This document shows, in pieces, positions 1 through 6,017 of a DNA stretch of 6,798 bases. The first letter of the stretch is position 1, and each line of letters begins with the position of its first letter. The DNA comes from Blastocatellia bacterium. Lineage in GTDB: Bacteria; Acidobacteriota; Blastocatellia; Pyrinomonadales; Pyrinomonadaceae. Under the pieces are notes generated by a model. That model saw only the letters and a list, made by a program, of their open reading frames with translations, was not told where the DNA came from and searched no databases. Made by a program: the position numbers and the translations under genes. The DNA is taken from the NCBI GenBank assembly GCA_003175865.1, contig PSRF01000369.1, forward strand, positions 1 to 6,798, read 5' to 3'.

Positions 1-1
1 G

Positions 2-181
2 CAGCACCGTATTACCGAGCTCTCTCGAGAAACGCCATTGTGCAACTCGAATGGTGGATTAGTAATGGAGAAAGCGAATGGAAAGGTTACCGAGGTAACC
101 GGGGCTGGAGGGCGGCCGAAACGGGTATATCGGCTAAATAGCGTGATTTTGATTGGCGGCTGCGTGGCTAAAGATACCTGA
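2..181 (+). CDS. Possible C-terminal fragment of a gene entering from the left, winged-helix-like tail
   Basis: A reading frame is open from the left edge to a TGA at 179-181, giving 59 codons with no visible start. The tail contains GRPKRVYRL (near residues 38-46 of the visible part). Such a Gly-Arg-Pro-Lys/Arg plus aromatic pattern is common in the wing of winged-helix DNA-binding domains, for example in PadR-like regulators and helix-turn-helix tails of replication proteins. The frame ends 26 bases before the terminator of the convergent receptor gene, which is a plausible position for a gene end. A second frame is also open at the edge (to the stop at 139-141), so openness alone proves little, and roughly half of third positions are G or C, which is not decisive. 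Family and even coding status are inference. Confidence 0.3.
   Translation, partial: QHRITELSRETPLCNSNGGLVMEKANGKVTEVTGAGGRPKRVYRLNSVILIGGCVAKDT
85..100. repeat. Short perfect inverted repeat GGTTACC-GA-GGTAACC
   Basis: Two 7-base arms are exact reverse complements separated by two bases. The spacing is too tight for a good RNA hairpin, so a dimeric protein site is more likely if it has any function. It lies inside the open frame at 2-181, where it would encode part of the segment just before the GRPKR motif, so it may be a chance result of codon choice. Confidence 0.35.
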
Positions 182-207
182 CAACGGTGAAACCACAGAT
201 GCGGAGC

Positions 208-235
208 AAAAAAGGCGGTCTCTTGCGAGACCGCC
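208..235 (-). terminator. Rho-independent terminator of the TonB-dependent receptor gene
   Basis: Read on the minus strand, a perfect 9-bp GC-rich stem (GGCGGTCTC pairing with GAGACCGCC) closes a 4-base loop and is followed at once by six T residues (208-213 on the plus strand are A). It begins 26 bases past the TAA stop of the receptor. No T tract follows the stem on the plus strand, so it should act mainly on leftward transcription, although the same stem could slow a convergent transcript. Confidence 0.92.
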
Positions 236-261
236 CTGAGAATTAGCTTGACGACCGGATC

Positions 262-3200
262 TTAGAACTCGAACCGGGCGTGCAGCTGAACTACGCGACC
301 CGAAACCGCCGATCCGACGAAAGCACCGTAGATGCTGGTCGCCGGAACCGCAGTCGAAGTGACGGTGCCGAACGGTGCATTGAAGACCTCATTCACGTCC
401 GTGTTGGGGGTTGCGAAATTCGGATGATTGAACACATTGTAGAAGTTCGCCCCGACGGCGAAGTTCGCACGCTCCGTGATTTTGAACCGCTTCAAAACGT
501 TCAAGTCAGAGTTGAAGTAGTTCGGGCCACGGAAAATGTTACGCCGGGTGGTGGAGAAGCCAGTTTCCGTCACGTTGAAACTAACTGGGAATTGAGCATT
601 TGCGTCCAGGCAAGGAACCAAGTCCGTGCCGGAAACCTTTGGCTTGCCGCAGGAGGTCGGGCCAGTGCCGTTCCACTGCGCCGGAAGCCCCCCGATTCCC
701 ACCCCACCAAGATTCAGACCGTTGCCGAGGAACAGGAATGGAACACCGTCGGCGACCGTGAACGGATAACCAGAACGCGCGAAGAACGTACCCGATATTG
801 TCCAGCCCCCGATTACCTGATTCAGGAAGCCGTTCGAAGACTTGAAAGGCAAATCCCAAACGTAACTTGCCGATAAGTTGTGGCGTACATCGTAATCGCC
901 ATTGCTGTAGTTGTTGAGCTGAAGACCTGCCGGATTGAATTGGTACTGCAGGCTGTCGTTCAAGCTGAACGGGCTGATGCCACCGTTGGAGACATCGTCA
1001 AGCGCGTGAGACCAAGTGTAGTTGATGCTGCCCGACAAGCCCTTGGTCACCCGTTGCCTCAACGACACGGTTACACCGTGGTAGTTGGAGCGTGCGTTAT
1101 TCGTGAGTTCATTTACGTTATTCACCCTTAGGTCCGCTGGTCCACAGGGAGGAACGGGACTCGTAGAGTCGCAGGTTGGAGGCAGCCCCGTAAAGGTTCC
1201 AAACCTCCCCGCATACGCGTTGACGAATGGATTGAACACGAACAGGTCCGATCCGCGATTGCCCACGTAATTCAGCGATACGGCGGTCTTCTGTCCGATC
1301 GATTGCTGAATTTCAACGTTCCACTCCAAATATTTCGGGTTGGGAACAGTCTGCTGGAGAATCGAGTTGTAATCGGGAATTGCGCAGCCAGGAGCAGCGG
1401 CCTGGTACTGCGCCAGGTTCTGCCCACCAGTAAAGGCGTTATTGAACGCCGCGTTACACGCTGCGATCTGCTGTCCGACTGGTGCCCCCAAGGAGTTGGC
1501 CGTGTCAGCAGGTGAGATCGGCATCGGGTTTGGCGGGCGGAAGATAAACCGGTTCGAGGTCGGCGAGTTCAAAGCAAAGCTGTCGGCCAGAGTTGCAGGA
1601 TACAAGTCGGTGAACAGGCCCACGCCGCCACGAACCACGGTGTTCGATTTTCCCCACGGGTTCCAGGCGAAGCCAAACCGCGGCTGGAAGGAAACCTTTT
1701 CAATATTGGGGAAAAGGGAGTGATAGTTCTGGAACATTTGATTGAACGGAATATTCGGATCGTGGTTGACTTGCGAGAACGGACCCGTAAGGCGCGCGAT
1801 GCAGTCCGTCTGGCAAACCAAGTTTGAGTTGCGGTCTGCACGCAAAGTTAGTGTCAGCTTCAGGCTGGGCTTTAACCGCAACACATCCTGGAAGTACGCT
1901 CCAAAGCTATAGATCGCCATGGGCTGTTTCAACTGCTTCGGGAAGTACTGCCGAACACGGCCAGTAAGCCCGTTAACGAAAAGATCCATGCCGCTAAAGT
2001 CGGTGTGGCCTCCGTCAATGTAGACTTGCGGTTCGGCGGCCCGGCGCCCGAAGAGACCGTCCGTGATGTCATTGCGACGGAAGTTGACACCCGTCTTGAA
2101 CTCGTGGATCCCACGGCTCATCGAGAGGTCATCGGTGAACTGGTACTGGGTTACGTTGCGGCCCTGAGGAAATGCGGAGCTGGGACCGAACAAACCCGAT
2201 GCACCACCGGAGTACCAACCCGCCCCAGTGTTTTCGATCAGCGCATATGGAAACGCCTGTAGAGCCTTGGCACGATTGACGATGTCGAAAAACGCGCTAT
2301 ACCAACTGCCCGAAGCGATGAAGGAGTTGATCGTCGTCGGGTTGATGGTTCGCGTGTAGTTCAACTGGCCCTCATACTGCGGCTGATCGCTGACCGCGTT
2401 GAACAGCGGGCTGATAGCGTCCGTGGTCGTTGGCTGCAGACCACGATCCATTCTGTAGCGCAGGAAAAGTTTGTCTTTCTCGGTCAGGTTGAAATCCGTA
2501 CGAGCAGTCAGAATCCACTCTGTCGAAGGTTGGCCTACGACGCTTCGGAGATTAACGGCGCAGGGAATCGTGGTGCCGTATCCCGCCAGAGGTCCGGTCG
2601 TTTGCGGACTTAAGTCACCGCAACCCCCGTTATCTCCGTTGGCCAAATCGATTGGCAGTGGAGTCGCTCCACCAATTCCAGGAGCATTGGTATTCAAATT
2701 CAAGAAGTTCTGGTAGAAGGGGACAGCAGCAGGATCAGGGGCAAAAACCGCGCCATTCGCGTCCGTGAAACCACCCGTCTGGACGTTATTTACTACCGCC
2801 TGCAAGAAGTTCGCGCTGGGCACAAAGACTTCGGAGCTGGTAGCGTTGATCAATCGCAGGCCTTCGTAGTTCACAAAAAAGAAAGCTTTGTCTTTCTTAA
2901 TCGGACCGCCAAAGCTGGCTGCATACTGGTTGTTGTTCACAAACGGACGATCCACTCCTGCCTGGTTATTAAACCAGTCATTGGCATTCATCGTCCGCCC
3001 ATTCCACCAGTACATGGCATTGCCGTGGAAGGAATTGGATCCAGAGCGAGTGGCATAGTCAATCTGTGCACCCGCCTGACGACCGTACTGCCCCGTGTAG
3101 CCGTTGCTAACAACTGCTGCTTCCTGAATCTCATTCTTGCCCAGCAGCAGGTTGGTAGCTCCGGAGTTGTTCAAGTTGAGGTACGGATCCATCTCATCGT

Positions 3201-3777
3201 TGCCGTTCACCGTGTACAGATTGGCGGTTGCGGGCAAACCGAATGCAGTGAAGTTCCCGTATCCACCCCCGCTTGCAGAACTCAACTGGACGCCCGGCGC
3301 GGTGTATGCAATTGCAGTCAAATCGTTACCGGAGTTCGGAATCAGATCGACCTCTTTCGCGCTCATCGACGTGGAGATGTTGGCGTTCTCGGTCTGGATG
3401 AGCGGAGCCGCTCCGGTTACCTCCAAAATCTCGCTTTGTGAACCGAGTTCAAGCTTCGCGTTCGCAGTGGTGACTTGCCCGAGTGCAACCGTGACTGTCT
3501 GGGAAACGGATTTGAAGCCTTTTTGGCTAATCGTGAGTTTGTACTCGCTTGGTTTCAACAAGGCGAAACGGAAGCCGCCGGTTGAATTGGTCGTTGTTGT
3601 GACGGTCGTTCCTTCTGTCACACTCTTGAGTGTGACTTCCGCGCCCGAAACCACCGCGCCTGAGGGATCAGTCACTGTGCCGGCAATGTCGCCGGTCACA
3701 ATGGTTTGAGCCGACATCTGCACCGCAAATAACGCGGTCAGGAGCAGGGTTAGTAGCCAGTTAAATCGATAGTCCAT
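262..3777 (-). CDS. Oar-like TonB-dependent outer-membrane receptor with N-terminal carboxypeptidase-regulatory-like domain
   Basis: The product is 1,171 residues, a normal full length for this acidobacterial receptor family. A signal peptide is visible at residues 1-23 (hydrophobic core LLTLLLTALFAVQ, likely cleavage after MSA). A CarboxypepD_reg/Cna-B-like beta-sandwich follows at about 29-115 (GDIAGTVTDPSGAVVSGA, then GGFRF and GFKS). ILEVTG near 117-122 may be the TonB box, and a plug domain spans roughly 125-250. The rest is a large beta-barrel with typical family motifs: FGGPIKKDKAFFFVNYEGLR (289-308), LNYVGNRG (835-842), NYTWSHALDD (919-928), DYDVRHNLSASY (961-972) and FYNVFNHPNF (1112-1121). 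It ends in ARFEF, the terminal aromatic expected for BAM-dependent insertion. The family imports large substrates such as oligosaccharides, peptides or metal chelates with TonB-ExbBD energy; no substrate can be read from the sequence. The start is set by a strong Shine-Dalgarno 5 bases upstream, and the end by the terminator at 208-235. All ten cysteines fall in five close pairs. Confidence 0.95.
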   Translation of the reverse strand: MDYRFNWLLTLLLTALFAVQMSAQTIVTGDIAGTVTDPSGAVVSGAEVTLKSVTEGTTVTTTTNSTGGFRFALLKPSEYKLTISQKGFKSVSQTVTVALGQVTTANAKLELGSQSEILEVTGAAPLIQTENANISTSMSAKEVDLIPNSGNDLTAIAYTAPGVQLSSASGGGYGNFTAFGLPATANLYTVNGNDEMDPYLNLNNSGATNLLLGKNEIQEAAVVSNGYTGQYGRQAGAQIDYATRSGSNSFHGNAMYWWNGRTMNANDWFNNQAGVDRPFVNNNQYAASFGGPIKKDKAFFFVNYEGLRLINATSSEVFVPSANFLQAVVNNVQTGGFTDANGAVFAPDPAAVPFYQNFLNLNTNAPGIGGATPLPIDLANGDNGGCGDLSPQTTGPLAGYGTTIPCAVNLRSVVGQPSTEWILTARTDFNLTEKDKLFLRYRMDRGLQPTTTDAISPLFNAVSDQPQYEGQLNYTRTINPTTINSFIASGSWYSAFFDIVNRAKALQAFPYALIENTGAGWYSGGASGLFGPSSAFPQGRNVTQYQFTDDLSMSRGIHEFKTGVNFRRNDITDGLFGRRAAEPQVYIDGGHTDFSGMDLFVNGLTGRVRQYFPKQLKQPMAIYSFGAYFQDVLRLKPSLKLTLTLRADRNSNLVCQTDCIARLTGPFSQVNHDPNIPFNQMFQNYHSLFPNIEKVSFQPRFGFAWNPWGKSNTVVRGGVGLFTDLYPATLADSFALNSPTSNRFIFRPPNPMPISPADTANSLGAPVGQQIAACNAAFNNAFTGGQNLAQYQAAAPGCAIPDYNSILQQTVPNPKYLEWNVEIQQSIGQKTAVSLNYVGNRGSDLFVFNPFVNAYAGRFGTFTGLPPTCDSTSPVPPCGPADLRVNNVNELTNNARSNYHGVTVSLRQRVTKGLSGSINYTWSHALDDVSNGGISPFSLNDSLQYQFNPAGLQLNNYSNGDYDVRHNLSASYVWDLPFKSSNGFLNQVIGGWTISGTFFARSGYPFTVADGVPFLFLGNGLNLGGVGIGGLPAQWNGTGPTSCGKPKVSGTDLVPCLDANAQFPVSFNVTETGFSTTRRNIFRGPNYFNSDLNVLKRFKITERANFAVGANFYNVFNHPNFATPNTDVNEVFNAPFGTVTSTAVPATSIYGAFVGSAVSGRVVQLHARFEF

Positions 3778-3782
3778 CCTTG

Positions 3783-3789
3783 TCCTCCC
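3783..3789 (-). promoter_or_regulatory. Shine-Dalgarno site of the receptor gene
   Basis: On the minus strand this reads GGGAGGA and sits 5 bases upstream of the ATG at 3777. It is a near-ideal match to the 16S rRNA tail and supports the start that gives a complete signal peptide. The rightward aminotransferase gene, by contrast, has no such site. Confidence 0.85.
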
Positions 3790-3854
3790 GAAATGAAACT
3801 TTCAGTTGCTGGTAAGAACTTTGAAACCTATGTAGTGGTGAACCTTGGGAAGCG

Positions 3855-3883
3855 GCAAATGGAGACACAGCACGCCCATTTGC
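3855..3883. repeat. Inverted repeat GCAAATGG / CCATTTGC with 13-base spacer
   Basis: Perfect 8-base arms lie at 3855-3862 and 3876-3883, about 80-105 bases upstream of the receptor start. If transcribed leftward this could form a hairpin in the 5' untranslated region, with no T tract after it, so it is not a simple terminator. It could equally be an operator. Function is inferred only from its position. Confidence 0.4.
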
Positions 3884-3903
3884 ATGTTGTCTAAATGCAT
3901 GTC

Positions 3904-3919
3904 ATAGACCACTGTCTAT
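3904..3919. repeat. Operator-like inverted repeat ATAGAC-CACT-GTCTAT
   Basis: Perfect 6-base arms are separated by 4 bases, a size typical of dimeric regulator sites. TGTCTA occurs in the right arm (3913-3918) and again at 3888-3893, giving a third half-site-like copy 25 bases away. The site lies about 130 bases upstream of the receptor ATG and overlaps the weak leftward promoter candidate, so it could be a regulator site for the receptor. No known consensus was recognised. Confidence 0.4.
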
Positions 3920-4094
3920 CAACAGCAATGTGTCTTTTATTTCAGGTACTTACAATGTATGCTGCAGTAGCAGTTGCTATGTTTCTCCCATTTTTCATAG
4001 ATTGACGGTGCCAGCGACCACAATAAATGGAAATACTAACCTTCGAGGCAACAGAGAAGACAAAACATTAGTTATCTGTCAATAGCGCAGGCTT

Positions 4095-4149
4095 GGTCTG
4101 ATCGGTGCAATGAATTAGACCTGAGAGATGGCTCTGAGCGTCCGAGCCA
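4095..4149 (+). repeat. Two tandem potential hairpins upstream of the DUF309 gene
   Basis: The first hairpin pairs GGTCTGAT (4095-4102) with ATTAGACC (4114-4121): 8 bp including one G-U pair, with an 11-base loop. The second pairs TGGCTC (4129-4134) with GAGCCA (4144-4149): 6 bp with a 9-base loop. Neither is followed by a T tract. Together they end 25 bases before the ATG at 4175. They could structure a leader RNA or be chance; no riboswitch class was recognised. Confidence 0.3.
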
Positions 4150-4174
4150 ACCCTGTGACGTGGGAAAATAGGGC

Positions 4175-4558
4175 ATGGAACTCGCCGGGCTTCATGTAGG
4201 AATTCGTCTCTTCAATGCGGGACAGTTCTTTGAATCGCATGAAGTGCTCGAGGATCTCTGGCGAGCCGCTCCCGAGAACGATAAGAAGTTTCTCCAGGGA
4301 CTCACGCAATTAGCTGTTGCCTTTCATCACCACTCAACCGGCAATCTCGTCGGATGCCGCTCGGTGCTGGCGAGAGCCCTGCGGAACCTAGCAGAGTATC
4401 CGCAAGGTTTGCTGAATATGCGAACCGACGAGATTCTCCAAGCCGTCGCGCCCTGTCGACTGGCACTGGAGGAAAGCAGATCGATTCCTGAACTCCCGAA
4501 ACTAAGGATTCATCGCAGTGAGCACAGCCGTGTCGAGGCAGGTTCCCAGGAACGGTGA
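4175..4558 (+). CDS. DUF309 family protein
   Basis: This is a small soluble protein of 127 residues with no signal peptide or membrane segment. The DUF309 signature is clear: FNAGQFFESHEVLEDLWR at 13-30 and FLQGLTQLAVAFHHHSTGN at 39-57, with the conserved Glu-His and Gln-Gly/His-Gly-Asn features of a small helical bundle. The family occurs widely in bacteria (Bacillus YpuF is, to my knowledge, a member) and has no established biochemical role, so I assign none. The C-terminal 25 residues or so are polar and basic and look poorly conserved. The start is constrained: an in-frame TAG at 4169-4171 lies just upstream and ATG 4175 is the only start that keeps the whole motif. No strong Shine-Dalgarno is present. 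It precedes the aminotransferase by 81 bases in the same direction; cotranscription is possible but the downstream gene seems to have its own promoter. Confidence 0.88.
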   Translation: MELAGLHVGIRLFNAGQFFESHEVLEDLWRAAPENDKKFLQGLTQLAVAFHHHSTGNLVGCRSVLARALRNLAEYPQGLLNMRTDEILQAVAPCRLALEESRSIPELPKLRIHRSEHSRVEAGSQER

Positions 4559-4622
4559 GGAATAGAATTGAGCACAGCATACACGATCGCCGCGTGCCGC
4601 AGACCAAAATCTAACATGCCTT

Positions 4623-4630
4623 GCTAAAAT
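4623..4630 (+). promoter_or_regulatory. Extended -10 promoter element of the aminotransferase gene, probable leaderless transcript
   Basis: TGCTAAAAT (4622-4630) gives an extended -10: TG, one base, then TAAAAT, which matches TATAAT at five of six positions. No -35 box is evident at 16-18 base spacing, as is common for extended -10 promoters. The box ends 9 bases before the GTG at 4640, so transcription starting the usual 6-8 bases downstream would begin almost at the start codon. There is no Shine-Dalgarno in the pyrimidine-rich CCTTCTTCC between them. Confidence 0.6.
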
Positions 4631-4639
4631 CCTTCTTCC

Positions 4640-5833
4640 GTGAATCTATCAAGCCTAAAAAGCCGCAAACAGAGCTCCACGGAAAGCGGTGCGTTCGCTG
4701 TTCCCCTCCTCGACCTGACCCGTCAGTACGCCGCTCTGCGGGAGGAGATGCTGGCCGCCATTGAGCGCGTCTGCGCCTCGCAACATTTCATTTTGGGTGC
4801 CGACGTCGAGGCTCTTGAAAAGGAGTTGGCGGAATTCACGGGAGTGATGTCTGCCGTTGGGTGCGCCTCTGGAAGCGATGCCCTTTGGCTCGCGCTGACG
4901 GCCGTTGGGATTGGTCCGGGTGACGAAGTCATCACCACGGCCTTGAGCTTCTTCGCGTCCGCCAGCGCCATCGTGAGAACTGGCGCCCGGCCCGTCTTCG
5001 TGGATGTCGACTCTCAGAGCTTGAACATCGATGCGGTGCAGGTCGAAAAGGCATTGCGCACCCGTGGTTTGGGCCAAGTACGTGCTCTGCTTCCAGTCCA
5101 TCTCTATGGGCAATGCGCCGACATGGATTCGTTCCAACAGCTGGCTGACGAGTTTAAGCTGTCCATCGTCGAAGACGCTGCGCAGGCTATTGGCGCCCGA
5201 TGGGGTAGACGAAACGCCGGGTCGATGGGAGCGGCCGCTGCATTCAGCTTTTATCCCAGCAAGAATCTAAGTGCCTACGGCGAAGCCGGCATGGTAACCA
5301 CTAACAGTCCGGAATACGCCGAGCACATGCGCCGCCTTCGCAATCATGGCAGCCCACGCCGCTATTACCACGACGAAATTGGGTGGAATACCCGGATGGA
5401 TGCGATTCAAGCCGCCGTCCTTCGGGTGAAGTTACCGCATGTCACGGAGTGGAACAATCGGCGTCGTCAGCACGCGGCAATGTACGATCGCCTTTTCGTG
5501 GATGTCGGGCTCGCATCCAATAGCGAAAACTCTGCTGTGCGCCTCCCGTTTATTTCGGCGCACGCACATCACGTCTTCCACCAATATGTAATTCGCGCTC
5601 AGCGGCGCGATGAGCTGAGGAGGTTTCTGGCAGGACGCAATATTGGAACCGAAGTCTACTATCCCTTGCCTCTGCACTTGCAATCGTGTTTCAGCCACCT
5701 CGGATATCAGGAAGGTGATTTGCCCGAGTCCGAAAAAGCCTCACGCGAGGTACTCGCTCTTCCCATGTTCCCCGAGCTCACGGAAGAAGAACAACATTGG
5801 GTCGTGCAGGGCATAGCTGAGTTTTACGGCTAG
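4640..5833 (+). CDS. DegT/DnrJ/EryC1/StrS family PLP-dependent aminotransferase (probable sugar-nucleotide aminotransferase)
   Basis: The 397-residue product has the usual length and fold-type-I layout of this family. It transfers an amino group, normally from glutamate, to a keto-sugar nucleotide, making amino sugars for O-antigen, capsule or glycosylation in the cytoplasm. Visible features are PLLDLTRQY (22-30), the phosphate-binding GSDAL (78-82), VEDAAQA (177-183) with Asp179 expected to contact the pyridine nitrogen and Gln182 to stack on PLP, and FSFYPSKNLSAYGEAG (202-217) with Schiff-base Lys208. RNHGS (234-238), RMDAIQAA (252-259) and VYYPLPLHLQ (339-348) follow. The FYPSKNL context resembles 3-amino-sugar enzymes such as the QdtB/DesV type more than GDP-perosamine synthases, but the substrate is inference. 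The GTG start is forced: an in-frame TAA lies at 4625-4627 and the next ATG codon would be residue 37. No Shine-Dalgarno is present, which fits leaderless expression. No dehydratase or glycosyltransferase gene is next to it here. Confidence 0.93.
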   Translation: MNLSSLKSRKQSSTESGAFAVPLLDLTRQYAALREEMLAAIERVCASQHFILGADVEALEKELAEFTGVMSAVGCASGSDALWLALTAVGIGPGDEVITTALSFFASASAIVRTGARPVFVDVDSQSLNIDAVQVEKALRTRGLGQVRALLPVHLYGQCADMDSFQQLADEFKLSIVEDAAQAIGARWGRRNAGSMGAAAAFSFYPSKNLSAYGEAGMVTTNSPEYAEHMRRLRNHGSPRRYYHDEIGWNTRMDAIQAAVLRVKLPHVTEWNNRRRQHAAMYDRLFVDVGLASNSENSAVRLPFISAHAHHVFHQYVIRAQRRDELRRFLAGRNIGTEVYYPLPLHLQSCFSHLGYQEGDLPESEKASREVLALPMFPELTEEEQHWVVQGIAEFYG

Positions 5834-6017
5834 TCCATTTGTACTTCCGATTCGGGCGCAAAAATAGAAAACCGAAGATTGCTCGCGTATCTGTCCTCGC
5901 CAGAGCACTCATTGAACAGAACTTCTCGTGATCGAGTCAGTGCATCAGTTCGAACCGGCGCAGAGGATATCAAAGGATCGTGTACGAAATTGATGGCCAA
6001 AGCATTACAACCAACGA
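5834..6017. other. Convergent intergenic gap with no clear gene or terminator
   Basis: The stop codons of the aminotransferase (plus) and the SH3 protein (minus) face each other across 184 bases. Only weak inverted repeats are present: TTCGG/CCGAA around 5855-5876, and CTCG-TGAT-CGAG at 5925-5936 nested within GCACT/AGTGC at 5905-5943. None has a T tract typical of an intrinsic terminator, so termination may depend on Rho or on these imperfect structures. Confidence 0.5.

Larger units (their letters stand above)
3778..4174. other. AT-rich divergent intergenic region, likely regulatory
   Basis: This 397-base stretch separates the leftward receptor from the rightward DUF309 gene and should hold both promoters. 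A hand count of 3901-3960 gives about 35% G+C, well below the genes. It contains the inverted repeats and hairpins listed separately. I could not identify a convincing -35/-10 pair on either strand. The best leftward candidate is TTGCTG with TATGAC at 16-base spacing, read on the minus strand around 3902-3929, and it matches the consensus only weakly. No small gene with a credible ribosome site was seen here. Confidence 0.6.

Noticed and set aside
1..141. Second open frame at the left edge (46 codons to a TAG)
   Set aside because: It has no recognisable motif and is shorter than the alternative frame with the GRPKR tail; I do not annotate it.
280..876. Plus-strand open frame of 198 codons antisense to the receptor
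   Set aside because: It is a shadow frame opposite clear receptor-coding sequence. Its product is rich in Arg/Glu/Val, with no recognisable domain and no ribosome site.
3137..3709. Plus-strand open frame of 190 codons antisense to the receptor N-terminus
   Set aside because: It lies opposite the conserved regulatory-like and plug domains. The Val/Ser/Pro-rich product matches nothing I know and looks like an antisense by-product.
3803..3978. Direct repeat CAGTTGCT at 3803-3810 and 3971-3978
   Set aside because: An 8-base repeat at this distance is expected by chance often enough, and the copies have no shared flanks.
4002..4030. TTGACG as a rightward -35 box
   Set aside because: No acceptable -10 hexamer lies 15-19 bases downstream (AAATGG/TAAATG only), and the DUF309 start is about 145 bases further on.
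4302..4607. Minus-strand open frame overlapping the DUF309 gene
   Set aside because: The DUF309 signature on the plus strand explains this sequence, and the reverse product shows no domain.
4655..5137. Minus-strand open frame of 160 codons within the aminotransferase
   Set aside because: The plus strand has intact catalytic motifs over the same bases; the antisense product has no family features.
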